A stretch of DNA of 64,000 bases from JAVBRA01 sp031548435 (lineage in GTDB: Bacteria > Bacteroidota > Bacteroidia > Bacteroidales > Rikenellaceae). Positions 1-8,627 of this stretch are shown piece by piece; within the stretch, counting starts at the first letter, position 1; each line of letters begins with the position of its first letter. Below the pieces are notes generated by a model that did not search any database, was not told the DNA's origin, and worked only from the letters and a program-made list of their open reading frames with translations. The translations under genes and the position numbers were made by a program. Location: NCBI GenBank assembly GCA_031548435.1, contig JAVBRA010000017.1, positions 78,461-142,460 of the forward strand. Reading direction: 5' to 3'.

Positions 1-116
1 CACGCCGACACCAGAAAGGCCGGCATCAGGGCGATCACCACGTCGCGCATCAGCCGCGTGACGCTTGTGCACTCATGCACGTGCGGCGAAGGGGAAACTA
101 TCAGTTGTTTGTCCAT
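1..116 (-). CDS. rnfD: RnfD, Rnf complex membrane subunit (partial)
   Basis: Only the N-terminal 38 codons lie in the window; the gene runs leftward off the edge. The visible residues begin MDKQLIVSPSPHVH and continue with a TRLMRDVVIALMPAF segment, the typical RnfD opening (SPH-x-H, then the first membrane helix). RnfD is an integral membrane subunit of the Rnf ion-pumping ferredoxin:NAD oxidoreductase and carries covalent FMN in its family; that site is outside the window. It follows rnfC after a 164-base spacer, as in the usual rnfBCD order. Confidence 0.9.
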   Translation of the reverse strand, partial: MDKQLIVSPSPHVHECTSVTRLMRDVVIALMPAFLVSA

Positions 117-280
117 TATATATAGGTCTGTTATTTTTATTTTTAAGAAATCCGGGGGGCTGTAATTCCTCCCGCACCCGGTTGTGCATCGGAATATCGT
201 TCCCAATTTTTAACCGGAGCATGCCGGGCACATTAAGAAAGAATATTTCAAAAACGGCGCGCTGTATGTGCAACCTTTAC

Positions 281-1615
281 CTACTTGCGGGAACGGATCA
301 TCTTCATGACCTCAACCTTGCCCAGCCGGATCATATCCAGCAGCGGCAACGCCGACGGGCAGGTGTATGAACACGAGCCGCACTCGATGCAGTCGGTCGC
401 TTTTTCGGCTTCCATGCGGTCGTACAGGCCCAGCTTGCCGAGTTTGCCCAGCAGGTAGGGCTCCAGCCCCATCGGGCACACACTCACGCACTTGGCGCAC
501 GAGATGCACGCCTGGGGACGGCTGCGGTGCGATTCCGCCTCGCGGAACACCACCACGCCCGAAGTGCCTTTGGTGACCGGCGCATCGAGGTTGGCCACCG
601 CGCGGCCCATCATCGGCCCGCCGCTGACCACCTTGCCCGTGTCGTCGGGCAGGCCGCCGCACGCTTCGATCAGCGCCGAGAGCGGCGTGCCGATCCGCAC
701 CAGAAAATTGGCCGGTTTCGTCAGGTTTTTCCCCGTAACGGTCACCACCCGTTCAACAAGCGGCTTATTTTTCTGCACCGCCTCGTAAACGGCCAGCGCC
801 GTACCCACATTCTGCACCACCGTGCGGACATCGACCGGAAGGCCGCCCGAGGGCACCTCGCGCCCGGTGACAGCCCGGATCAGTTGTTTCTCGCCCCCCT
901 GCGGATACTGCACTTTCAGCGGCACAACGTTGATGCCGTTGAAGTTGCGCGCCAGGGACGAAAGGTGAGCGATGGCATCGGGCTTGTTGTTCTCGATGCC
1001 GATATACACCTTATTCACTTGCAGCGCTTTGGCCAGTATCTCCACGCCCACAAGCATCTCCTCGCCCCGTTCGAGCATCACCCGGTGGTCGGAGGTGAGA
1101 TACGGCTCGCACTCCACCCCGTTGATAATCAGCGTATCGACGCTCTTGCCCTGCGGAATGCCGAGTTTCACCTGTGTGGGGAACGTGGCCCCGCCCATAC
1201 CCACAATACCGGCGTCGGCGATCTTCTTTATGATCTCTTCAGAGGTGAGGCTGCACTCGCGCACCACGACCGGATTGCGGTCGATTCCCTCGGCCCACTG
1301 GTCGCCCTCGACCTGGATGATGACGGCCGGCTTACGCATTCCACCGGCGTCGGGCACAGCGTCGACCGCCGTCACCGTCCCCGAAACGGGCGAGTGGATG
1401 TTGGCCGACACAAATCCGGCGGCCGAAGCGATCAACTGCCCGGCCAGCACCTTATCGCCCTTGGCCACGACAGCCGAAGAAGGCGCCCCGATGTGCTGGG
1501 ACAAAGGCACGGTAACCGTCGCCGGCAAAGGAAACGTTTCGATGGCCGCCCCCCGGCTGATCTTGTTGTCGGCCGGATGGATGCCCCCGAGGCGGAATGT
1601 TTTCAATCTGGACAT
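281..1615 (-). CDS. rnfC: RnfC, Rnf complex NADH/flavin and Fe-S subunit
   Basis: The 444-residue product is the peripheral Rnf subunit that is thought to contact NADH and carry electrons between NAD and the membrane subunits. Two [4Fe-4S] motifs are visible near the C terminus, CISCAKCVSVCP (about residue 370) and CIECGSCSYTCP (about 409). A GMGGATFPTQVKL segment near residue 142 matches the flavin/NADH-binding domain shared with NuoF. The N-terminal barrel-sandwich segment and length fit short Bacteroidales RnfC proteins without the long C-terminal repeats of enterobacteria. It lies between rnfB and rnfD on the same strand. Confidence 0.96.
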   Translation of the reverse strand: MSRLKTFRLGGIHPADNKISRGAAIETFPLPATVTVPLSQHIGAPSSAVVAKGDKVLAGQLIASAAGFVSANIHSPVSGTVTAVDAVPDAGGMRKPAVIIQVEGDQWAEGIDRNPVVVRECSLTSEEIIKKIADAGIVGMGGATFPTQVKLGIPQGKSVDTLIINGVECEPYLTSDHRVMLERGEEMLVGVEILAKALQVNKVYIGIENNKPDAIAHLSSLARNFNGINVVPLKVQYPQGGEKQLIRAVTGREVPSGGLPVDVRTVVQNVGTALAVYEAVQKNKPLVERVVTVTGKNLTKPANFLVRIGTPLSALIEACGGLPDDTGKVVSGGPMMGRAVANLDAPVTKGTSGVVVFREAESHRSRPQACISCAKCVSVCPMGLEPYLLGKLGKLGLYDRMEAEKATDCIECGSCSYTCPSALPLLDMIRLGKVEVMKMIRSRK

Positions 1616-1864
1616 ATCGTTATGCTTTACTTATCTTTTTTAAAACGGCCCCTCGTCGCCACGGCTGCCCTGAATGACGGGCGCTGTACGAACATTTTCT
1701 ATTCATATCGTCCCATCGGAAGCCTGGTATCACCACGCTTCTCTGGAATGACACCCTGCGGACGCTCATGCGAGGCCTTCCTTATCTATCGTCCTGCCCG
1801 GGAACACGCGGATGCGCCACTGCACTTTCCCGAAACGACAGGGGCGTCATCTTAGCGCCCACCA

Positions 1865-2791
1865 TTATGCCTCCTGCACCACGGCTGAAGCGGGCATTGC
1901 GGCGGCCACTTTTTCGGCCATCGGTTCCGTCGGTTTGGATGCCTCGTCACCGGCCGGTTTTGCAGCCGGGCGCGGCGGGAAATTGGTTTCGACAATGGCC
2001 CCCGTCGGGCATTCGGGCGCGCACTTGCGGCACAGGCGGCACTTCTGCGAATCGATGTAGGCCAGGTTCGACTCGATGGTGATGGCGTCGAACGCGCACA
2101 CCTTGGCGCACTTGGTGCAGGCAATGCACGACACCTGGCACGCCTTGCGCGAGACGGCCCCTTTATCCCTGTTGATGCAATTCACAAATACGCGGCGGCC
2201 CTTGGGCCCCTTGCGGCGCAGCTCGATGATGAATTTCGGGCACGCTTTCACGCACGCCCCGCACGCCGTACACTTGTCGTCGTCGACCACAGGCAGCCCG
2301 GTGGCCCCATCCATCACAATGGCGTCGAACTTGCACGACACCACGCAGTCGCCCTTGCCCAGACAGCCGTAGTTGCAGGCCGTATCGCCGCCGTAGAGCT
2401 GCGCCATCACCGCGCACGAGGGCGCTCCCTCGAACCGGTTGGTTCTGGGACGCTTATCGCAGCTTCCGCCGCAACGCACCACCGCCACCATCGGTTCGGA
2501 CTCAGCAGCCACGCGCCCCAGGTATTCGGCAATCGACTTCATGGTATCGGCGCCACCCACCGGGCAGTTCATCCCCTCCATGCCGTCCCGTTTCACCAAC
2601 GCATCGGCAAACCCGCGGCAACCGGGAAACCCGCATCCGCCGCAATTGGCTCCGGGCAGCAGCCCTTCGACCCCGTCGATGCGCGGATCTTCGACCACGC
2701 GGAACTTCTGCGCGACAAAATAGAGCACCACCGCCGACAACACACCTAAAGAGCTGAGCGTGATAATAGTATAAAACAACGTACTATCCAT
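1865..2791 (-). CDS. rnfB: RnfB, Rnf complex ferredoxin-like subunit
   Basis: The 308-residue protein has an N-terminal membrane helix (about residues 5-27), then an Fe-S domain with GANCGGCGFPGC near residue 48. Ferredoxin-type clusters follow, including CTACGACVKACP, CIACTKCAKVC and CRLCRKCAPECP. RnfB is taken to be the entry point for electrons from reduced ferredoxin. An Ala/Pro-rich tail of about 35 residues follows the last cluster. Its ATG overlaps the rseC stop by one base (TAATG), indicating translational coupling. A 249-base non-coding stretch separates it from rnfC; that stretch contains degenerate intergenic-repeat-like sequence but no gene that I can support. Confidence 0.97.
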   Translation of the reverse strand: MDSTLFYTIITLSSLGVLSAVVLYFVAQKFRVVEDPRIDGVEGLLPGANCGGCGFPGCRGFADALVKRDGMEGMNCPVGGADTMKSIAEYLGRVAAESEPMVAVVRCGGSCDKRPRTNRFEGAPSCAVMAQLYGGDTACNYGCLGKGDCVVSCKFDAIVMDGATGLPVVDDDKCTACGACVKACPKFIIELRRKGPKGRRVFVNCINRDKGAVSRKACQVSCIACTKCAKVCAFDAITIESNLAYIDSQKCRLCRKCAPECPTGAIVETNFPPRPAAKPAGDEASKPTEPMAEKVAAAMPASAVVQEA

Positions 2792-3219
2792 TATTCGTCA
2801 AGTTTATCCACATAAAAATAAATCGATTCGCCGATCCGCTTACGGAACACGAACAACAAGCCATAATAAACCGCCAGGAACGCCAGCGACACTCCGGCGG
2901 CGGCCACTTCCGAGACACCCGTTTTCAGCAGCACCAACAGCACCGCCAACACCACCGCCAGCGGAGCGAGGTAAGCCAACAGCGCCGACTTGAGCCCGGC
3001 CGAGCGGGCCATGTATACATCGACCGTTTCACCGGGACGGAAGCGGTTCGGATCGTCGACCTTTACCGTAACGGTTTTCTCTTTCGCCTCGCCCATGCCG
3101 CACGCCCCCCGGGCTGCGCACGAAGAACATGCCTCGCGGGCCAGGATCGTCACGTCGATGCTCGCCTCCCCGATGCGGGAAACCGTGCCCTGATGTTCGA
3201 TGATGTCGTTTTTGGCCAT
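2791..3219 (-). CDS. rseC: RseC/SoxR-reducing system family membrane protein
   Basis: A 142-residue protein with a Cys-rich N-terminal segment (EACSSCAARGACGM, about residues 30-43) followed by two predicted membrane helices (about 78-97 and 101-120). This matches the RseC_MucC family, which in Bacteroidetes routinely sits at the head of the rnf operon. The cysteines could hold a metal or Fe-S centre. The role is inferred from family and position: assembly of, or signalling from, the Rnf/Rsx complex. It is the first gene of the leftward rnf operon, and a TATTTTTG -7 box lies about 25 bases upstream. Confidence 0.9.
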   Translation of the reverse strand: MAKNDIIEHQGTVSRIGEASIDVTILAREACSSCAARGACGMGEAKEKTVTVKVDDPNRFRPGETVDVYMARSAGLKSALLAYLAPLAVVLAVLLVLLKTGVSEVAAAGVSLAFLAVYYGLLFVFRKRIGESIYFYVDKLDE

Positions 3220-3241
3220 TGGATTTTCCGATTTTGCAATG

Positions 3242-3249
3242 CAAAAATA
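3242..3249 (-). promoter_or_regulatory. -7 box for the rseC-rnf operon
   Basis: Read on the minus strand the sequence is TATTTTTG, an exact TAnnTTTG match, 23 bases before the rseC ATG. No good -33 TTTG is seen at the expected spacing, so this is a partial promoter call. Confidence 0.45.
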
Positions 3250-3344
3250 ATAAATCCATCGGGAAATAGGGTCGGGAAAAATTAAATGGAACGATTATAA
3301 ATTACGAAGGTATTCCGCCACAGCCAACAATGGAGCGCAGCCGA

Positions 3345-3375
3345 TTTGTTTTTCCGCAAAAAAGCATTACTTTTA
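3345..3375 (+). promoter_or_regulatory. Promoter of the C1 peptidase gene
   Basis: TTTG, then exactly 19 bases, then TACTTTTA (7 of 8 matches to TAnnTTTG). It would start transcription near 3382 and give a leader of about 137 nt before the ATG at 3519. Confidence 0.55.
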
Positions 3376-3518
3376 CGGTAATTTTTCCGGAGGAAGCCTT
3401 GGGAGCGACTGAAAGCAGAAGGTTGCGACATTGTCGGGTAAGCCCGGGGGCAAGACAGGAAAAAGATAAAGGCATCAAAAAAATCATTCCCAACAATTTC
3501 TCAAATACTAACTTCACG

Positions 3519-4730
3519 ATGAAAAAAATCCTACTCATCCCGGCAGTGCTGATTGCGGCTGCCAGCGTATCTTTCGCCGCCCCGAAAGATAAAAAGAACG
3601 CCCCGAAGAAAGAAGAGGGCTACGTATTCACCGACCAGAAGATCAACAACCACGGCCCCATCCGCAACCAACAGAGCAGCGGCACGTGCTGGGCGTTTTC
3701 GGGCGTTTCGTTCCTGGAGGGCGAACTGCTCAGGAACGGCAAGGACAGCGTCAACCTGTCCGACATGTGGATCGTGCGCAACAATTACTACGAACGGGCT
3801 GTCCGCTACGTGCGCATGCACGGCGACATGTCGTTCGGCGAGGGGAGCATCACCCCCAACGTGTTCGACATGTACGCCAAATACGGCATGGTGCCCGAGG
3901 AAGCCTACAAGGGGCTTGAGTACGGCACCGACACCCACCGCCACGGCGAGATGAACAGCGCCCTGAAAGCCTATCTCGACGAGATCATCAAAAACCCGAA
4001 CAGGCAGCTGACCACCGCCTGGCTGCGCGGCGTGGAGGGGATCCTTGACGCTTACTTCGGCCCCAAGCCCGAGAAGTTCACCTACAAGGGCGTGGAGTAC
4101 ACCCCGCAGAGCTTCGCCTCGATGCTGGGCCTGGACATGAACGACTACATCACCGTCAGCTCGTTCACCCACCACCCGTTCTACACGCAGTTCGTGCTTG
4201 AGGTGCCCGACAACTGGGGCTCGTACAGCGCCTACAACGTGCCCATCGCCGATTTTTCCAAAATCATATCCTCTTCCATCGAAGCCGGCTATAATGTCGT
4301 ATGGGCTTCGGACGTGAGTGAAAAGGGCTTCAAATACAACGACGGCTTTGCCGTGGTGCCCGTCACCAAAGCGGCCGACCTGGAAGGAAGCGAAAAATCG
4401 AAATGGACCGCCATGACCCAGGCCGAACTCGACAGCATCGCCCTGAAACTCAACGCTCCCGGCCCCGAAAGGACAATCACGCAGGAAATGCGCCAGCAGG
4501 AGTTCAACAACTACCTCACCACCGACGACCACGGCATGGTGCTCATGGGCACGGCCTCCGACCAGAACGGCGCCCTCTATTACAAGGTGCAGAACTCGTG
4601 GGGCGAGAGCGGCAAGTACAAGGGCTTCTTCTACGCCTCCGAGCCGTTCGTGCTGCTCAAGACCACGGCCATCGCGGTGAACAAGAACACGCTGCCCAAG
4701 GAAATCGCCGACAAGCTGGGGATCAAATAG
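3519..4730 (+). CDS. C1-family cysteine peptidase (bleomycin hydrolase/PepC type), secreted
   Basis: The 403-residue product starts with a signal peptide (MKKILLIPAVLIAAASVSFAA). It is a papain-fold peptidase of the C1B group (aminopeptidase C/bleomycin hydrolase). The catalytic triad is visible: Cys57 in GTCWAF, His338 in DDHGM and Asn359 in QNSWGESG, with the preceding Gln in RNQQSSG. I chose the ATG before the signal peptide rather than an upstream in-frame ATG at 3330. A basic, hydrophobic leader follows it, and the upstream start would lie before the predicted promoter. Bacteroidales C1B enzymes of this length are usually periplasmic. A strong hairpin terminator follows the stop. Confidence 0.94.
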   Translation: MKKILLIPAVLIAAASVSFAAPKDKKNAPKKEEGYVFTDQKINNHGPIRNQQSSGTCWAFSGVSFLEGELLRNGKDSVNLSDMWIVRNNYYERAVRYVRMHGDMSFGEGSITPNVFDMYAKYGMVPEEAYKGLEYGTDTHRHGEMNSALKAYLDEIIKNPNRQLTTAWLRGVEGILDAYFGPKPEKFTYKGVEYTPQSFASMLGLDMNDYITVSSFTHHPFYTQFVLEVPDNWGSYSAYNVPIADFSKIISSSIEAGYNVVWASDVSEKGFKYNDGFAVVPVTKAADLEGSEKSKWTAMTQAELDSIALKLNAPGPERTITQEMRQQEFNNYLTTDDHGMVLMGTASDQNGALYYKVQNSWGESGKYKGFFYASEPFVLLKTTAIAVNKNTLPKEIADKLGIK

Positions 4731-4746
4731 ACCGGCCGCCTTTCAT

Positions 4747-4777
4747 AAAAAAGGAACCTTGCGGGGTTCCTTTTTTT
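4747..4777 (+). terminator. Rho-independent terminator after the C1 peptidase gene
   Basis: The stem GGAACC/GGTTCC is extended by A-tract/T-tract pairing, has a 6-base loop, and is followed by seven T residues. Confidence 0.9.
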
Positions 4778-4796
4778 ATGACAATTTCGCCTGAAA

Positions 4797-4827
4797 TTTG
4801 GAAGTTATATTTCATTTTGTAACTTTG
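4797..4827 (+). promoter_or_regulatory. Perfect Bacteroidetes promoter for the frameshifted lipoprotein gene
   Basis: TTTG at 4797-4800, exactly 19 bases, then TAACTTTG at 4820-4827: full agreement with the -33/-7 consensus. It places the transcript start near 4834, 37 nt before the ATG at 4871. This supports that ATG as the original start codon. Confidence 0.82.
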
Positions 4828-4870
4828 ACATACAGATAATATCATCTGCAACCTAAAAATTCAATTAATT

Positions 4871-5726
4871 ATGAAAAAAAATTGTCTGTTTATCAGCAAT
4901 TATGCTGTGTTTAACAGGATTGTATTTATTTAACTCCTGTCAAAAAAATGAGGAGCACTCACCACTGAAACCTGCTTCCAAATACGATGAAATCGGAACT
5001 GTGCACAACGAAGGGCTTGAATTTGTTCTCAACTCATTAAAAGTCGACACAAAATCTTCCGATACGCATTCTTTTCCGACCATAGGAACAATGGAGGCGT
5101 TATGTCAAAGTTTCGCACAGTCCAAAGGATATGACCCGGCCACAACAAGAACCAATGCCGGGGAAATGGATACACTGGTGCGACAAACACCTGATTTTGC
5201 TGAATTGGGCGCTTCAGATCGAACTCTCTGTTATATAGAAAAATTCGAGACAATGCTATCCAATAAAAAAATCATTAATATTGTCAACCTTCAGCAAATC
5301 ATTCGCGATTTTGAATGGAGCGTAAACAAAGACAGCCATTTAAGTCCGGAAGAGAAAGACATTCTTCTTTATATGTCTGCCGTAGCCCGTTATTCGGCAG
5401 AATACTGGAATAAGAATTACGAAAAATGGGCCGTTGAACTCAGGGGAATCGACTACTGGCAACAAACGTCCTGCCTAACAAGATCGGGAGGAGGTGAAAA
5501 CGGCAGCAATTGGTTGAACACAGTTATTGCCATTACCTGGTCAGATGCAGGAGGAGCTGCAGCCGGGGCGCTGGCAACCGCAGCCACAGGAGGATTGGCT
5601 GCAGGAACAATTGTTGCAGCAGGCCTAGGTGGTTCTGTTTACGCAGCTTGGGAAAAATTATGCCCTTCCATTCCAGACAAAGACCCGCTGCAACCTAAGC
5701 TTCCGATACCGGAACATACCATGTAA
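4871..5726 (+). CDS. Glycine-zipper lipoprotein, out of frame at an A8 tract
   Basis: I do not recognise a family. The ATG at 4871 is followed by eight A residues and leads into a 20-codon dead end. With seven A residues it would read MKKIVCLSAIMLCLTGLYLF-NSC, a textbook lipoprotein signal, and continue into the long open frame. As written, the long frame can only start internally at 4902 (274 residues) with a signal lacking the basic N terminus. The body is hydrophilic. Near the C terminus there is a Gly/Ala-rich hydrophobic stretch (GGAAAGALATAATGG, then AAGTIVAAGLGG) like glycine zippers or bacteriocin-like segments. Base composition is clearly more AT-rich than in the neighbours, suggesting transfer. 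A small membrane protein follows 21 bases downstream. It may be a phase-variable gene, a pseudogene or a sequencing error. Confidence 0.7.
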
Positions 5727-5747
5727 AAACATAATCGACCCAAACCT

Positions 5748-6131
5748 ATGAGAACTAAAATTTGCCCACTGATTACCCCCGGCCTGCTGTTTCTTGCTGC
5801 CGCTGTGGCGTTGCTCTATGCGAACGATCAGGTCGCCGGACACCGGATGCCTTGCTGGTCCTATGCAGTTATATCGGTGATAATCATAGCCATATGGGCT
5901 ATTTGCATCTGGATCGCAAGCCGGAACAAGCGCCCGGCTGAAACTCCGAAAAAAAAGCTCAATCCCGCACGCTATATTCTGTTGACATTGCTGCCCATGG
6001 TGCTGCTTTTCGTGTTTTTCTGCGTCCGGAACGATTTCGATCCCGGGACGATGCTCTCGAACCTGCTGGCCGCAGCATTCATAACGTCGGTGTTTATCGG
6101 AGCGACGTACCTTTCAGAAAAATCCCGATAA
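5748..6131 (+). CDS. Small integral membrane protein (unknown)
   Basis: A 127-residue protein with four predicted membrane helices (about residues 8-25, 38-58, 76-93 and 103-121), separated by a basic loop with RPAETPKKK. No family is recognised. It starts 21 bases after the frameshifted glycine-zipper lipoprotein and shares its transcription direction, ending at the same terminator. The two genes therefore look like a two-gene unit. A partner or protective role for the membrane protein is only a guess from the arrangement. Confidence 0.7.
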   Translation: MRTKICPLITPGLLFLAAAVALLYANDQVAGHRMPCWSYAVISVIIIAIWAICIWIASRNKRPAETPKKKLNPARYILLTLLPMVLLFVFFCVRNDFDPGTMLSNLLAAAFITSVFIGATYLSEKSR

Positions 6132-6170
6132 AACTAAAAAGGAACCCCGCAGGGTTCCTTTTTAGTTTTT
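6131..6170. terminator. Bidirectional terminator
   Basis: A near-perfect inverted repeat (AAACTAAAAAGGAACCC against its complement, 4-base loop) with T runs on both strands. It lies between two convergent units: the small membrane protein (+) and trmD (-). Confidence 0.9.
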
Positions 6171-6172
6171 AT

Positions 6173-6847
6173 TTACTCCAGCAGATCGGGGCGAAGTTCT
6201 TCGGTGCGGCGCAGGGCCTGTTCGTGCTTCCACTCTTCGATCAGGGCGAAGTTGCCTGAGAGCAGCACCGGCGGCACCTCCCACCCGTTGAATTCGGCCG
6301 GGCGGGTGTAGACCGGCGGCGAGAGCAGGTTGTCCTGAAAGCAGTCCGTCAGGGCCGACGACTCGTCGCCGATGGCCCCGGGCAGCAGGCGGATCACCGC
6401 GTCGGCGATCACCGCCGCCGCCAATTCGCCGCCCGTAAGCACAAAATCGCCGAGCGATATCTCCCTGGTGATCAAATGGTCGCGCACCCGCTGGTCGATG
6501 CCCTTGTAGTGGCCGCACAGGATGATGATGTTGCCCAGCAGCGACAGCCGGTTGGCTTCACGCTGCGAAAACCGTTCGCCATCGGGCGAGGTGTAGATGA
6601 TCTCGTCGTAGGTTCGCTCGCTTTTGAGCTGTTCGATGCAGCGGAAAATCGGTTCGACCTTCATCACCATGCCGGCCTCGCCGCCGAACGGGTAGTCGTC
6701 GACCTGGCGGTGCTTGCCCTCGGCCCAGTCGCGGATGTTGTGGATATGAATCTCCGCCACGCCGGCCTGCTGCGCCCGCCGCAGGATCGACTCGTTCAGC
6801 GGGCCCGACAACAGCTCGGGAACAACGGTCAGAATGTCGATCCTCAT
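6173..6847 (-). CDS. trmD: tRNA (guanine-37-N1)-methyltransferase TrmD
   Basis: The 224-residue protein methylates G37 of tRNAs with S-adenosylmethionine, which prevents +1 frameshifting. The SPOUT knot motifs are recognisable: DDYPFGGEAGMVMK (about 50-63), LCGHYKGIDQRV (about 110-121) and the SLGDFVLTGGE loop (about 131-141). A conserved C-terminal region follows. It is short of the usual 240-250 residues, but no motif is missing. Its ATG overlaps the stop of the upstream FkbM-type methyltransferase by four bases (ATGA), so the two are translationally coupled. Confidence 0.97.
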   Translation of the reverse strand: MRIDILTVVPELLSGPLNESILRRAQQAGVAEIHIHNIRDWAEGKHRQVDDYPFGGEAGMVMKVEPIFRCIEQLKSERTYDEIIYTSPDGERFSQREANRLSLLGNIIILCGHYKGIDQRVRDHLITREISLGDFVLTGGELAAAVIADAVIRLLPGAIGDESSALTDCFQDNLLSPPVYTRPAEFNGWEVPPVLLSGNFALIEEWKHEQALRRTEELRPDLLE

Positions 6848-7608
6848 GGCCGGATGATCTTGACGTTGGACGGGTGGACAAAAAAGATGTCTTTCGCATC
6901 ACCGGCTTCAAGCCTCTTGAGGTTTCCATCGGCGAGCACATAGGCCTCGTAGCCCAGAAAGGCGAAGAACGAAGTGATGGCCAGCCGCTTCTCGCCGTCG
7001 GTTTCGACCAGCACCGTGGGCAGGTGGCGGGCGATGACCGGTTCCATTTCGGGGATCACCACCGTTTCGTAGCCCTCGATGTCGCACTTGATGAAATCGA
7101 GCCTGTCGAGGTGGGCGAACAGGCGGCTGCCACGGATCATTTCGGCCTCGAACTCCATGTCGCCCTCGCATTTGCCCCCGTTTTCGCTCACAAAGTTGCG
7201 CCCAGTGCCCATGTAGCCGGTGTAGCGGCCCGAGTCGTTGCACATGGTGACGGTTTTTTCCTCGCTGCCCAGGGCGTAATTGAGAATCTCCACGTTACGG
7301 AAGCGGCGCAGGTTGTGTTTCAGCACTTTGAGGATCGGCTTTACGGGCTCGACGGCATACACCCGTCCCGCCGCCCCCGCCAACGACGCGAAGATGTACG
7401 AGTAGTACCCCAGGTTAGCGCCGATGTCGATGACCGTATCGCCCTGGCAAACAACGTTTTTCAGGAAACGGGGGTATTCGTACGCCGCCGATCTTTTGCC
7501 CAGTCCCAGCCTGTAGCCCGTGAAGTAGAGGCCGCTCAGCGTCTTGAGGTAGTTTTCGAGCGAAAGGCTGCGGTAGAGCGTTTTTTTTATGGTGCCGGTC
7601 AGTGACAT
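6844..7608 (-). CDS. FkbM-family methyltransferase
   Basis: The 254-residue protein has a Rossmann SAM-binding motif, DTVIDIGANLGYYSYIFA (about residues 54-71), and the FkbM-type FIKCDIEGYE segment (about 171-180). These enzymes O-methylate sugars or secondary metabolites; the substrate is not visible here. The basic N-terminal 30 residues precede the SAM domain. It is the first gene of a leftward pair with trmD (4-base overlap), an unusual partner that gives no clue to the substrate. The 248 bases upstream of it hold only intergenic-repeat-like sequence. Confidence 0.87.
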   Translation of the reverse strand: MSLTGTIKKTLYRSLSLENYLKTLSGLYFTGYRLGLGKRSAAYEYPRFLKNVVCQGDTVIDIGANLGYYSYIFASLAGAAGRVYAVEPVKPILKVLKHNLRRFRNVEILNYALGSEEKTVTMCNDSGRYTGYMGTGRNFVSENGGKCEGDMEFEAEMIRGSRLFAHLDRLDFIKCDIEGYETVVIPEMEPVIARHLPTVLVETDGEKRLAITSFFAFLGYEAYVLADGNLKRLEAGDAKDIFFVHPSNVKIIRP

Positions 7609-7856
7609 ATGTTTTATGCTTGAAATATTACTCTTTTGTCGTGCTGTTCATGGCGGAGATCGACTTCGTCGGGCTGTCCGTTGCCTTCGGCCGGCGATCC
7701 CGGTTCTTGACCGAATGACAACCTGCGCCTCGTTACGGCGGAGATGTTCCTCTGCCGCTCAACATGACGGAAACGACAATCCCCTGCCGAACACGATGGA
7801 CATTCCGCCCCGAAACACCCCCGGGTGCGCCGCCGCACCCGTCCGGGATGATACAA

Positions 7857-8522
7857 CTACGGGGTTACCTCCTTATTCACCACCTCGGTGATGAACGGGT
7901 TATAGAGCGACTCCCCGCCGATGGTGGTTTGCGGGCCGTGGCCGGGGAACACCTTCACCTCGCCCCCCAGCGGCAATATCTTGTCGATGATGCTTTTCAC
8001 AATGGTCGGATAGTCGCCTCCGGGCAGGTCGGTGCGGCCGATGCTGTTTTTGAACAGCGTGTCGCCCGTGAAGGCCGCCTTGCTCACCGGGTCGAAGATC
8101 GTCACTCCGCCCGGCGTGTGGCCCGGCGTGTGGACGACATGTAGCTCAGTGTTGCCGAAACGCAGCACGGGCGTCTCTTTCAGGTCGATGCCGATCTCGG
8201 GCACGGCGTCGATGTCGAGGCCGAACATGGCTGCCGAAACCGGGGCCGACATCAGCACCGGACGGTCGCCCGAATGGATGGCGAAAGGAATGCCGTATTT
8301 CTCCGTGACGGCCGAGGCGCCCAGAATGTGGTCGATGTGCCCGTGGGTGTTGACGGCCATCACCGGCAACAGCCCGTGCTTGTCGATGTAGGCGAACAGT
8401 TTTTCGTCTTCGGCGGTGTTGCTGTTGCCCGCGTCGATGATCACGCATTGGCCCGTTTCGTCCGACACGATGTAGGTGTTCTCCTGGATGGGATTGAACG
8501 TTATGGCCCCTATTTTCAGCAT
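7857..8522 (-). CDS. MBL-fold metallohydrolase (glyoxalase II-like)
   Basis: The 221-residue protein belongs to the metallo-beta-lactamase superfamily, GloB-like branch. The dinuclear metal-binding motif T-H-G-H-I-D-H is at about residues 59-65. Further ligands are seen in VVHTPGHTPGG, FTGDTLF and FPGHGPQT. Single-domain proteins of this type hydrolyse thioesters such as S-lactoylglutathione analogues, but the substrate cannot be told from sequence. It is a monocistronic leftward gene with a -7 box TATCTTTG about 23 bases upstream of the ATG. Confidence 0.92.
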   Translation of the reverse strand: MLKIGAITFNPIQENTYIVSDETGQCVIIDAGNSNTAEDEKLFAYIDKHGLLPVMAVNTHGHIDHILGASAVTEKYGIPFAIHSGDRPVLMSAPVSAAMFGLDIDAVPEIGIDLKETPVLRFGNTELHVVHTPGHTPGGVTIFDPVSKAAFTGDTLFKNSIGRTDLPGGDYPTIVKSIIDKILPLGGEVKVFPGHGPQTTIGGESLYNPFITEVVNKEVTP

Positions 8523-8544
8523 CTGTTTTCCGTTTGGTTGTGTG

Positions 8545-8552
8545 CAAAGATA
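8545..8552 (-). promoter_or_regulatory. -7 box for the MBL hydrolase gene
   Basis: TATCTTTG on the minus strand, an exact TAnnTTTG match, 22 bases before the ATG. The -33 element is not recognisable. Confidence 0.5.
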
Positions 8553-8627
8553 GGAAGAATCCGGGAATGAGAGCGTTTTTTACGGGTACGATTTTGACCC
8601 GTTGCACCCACAATCGACAGGCCCCGC

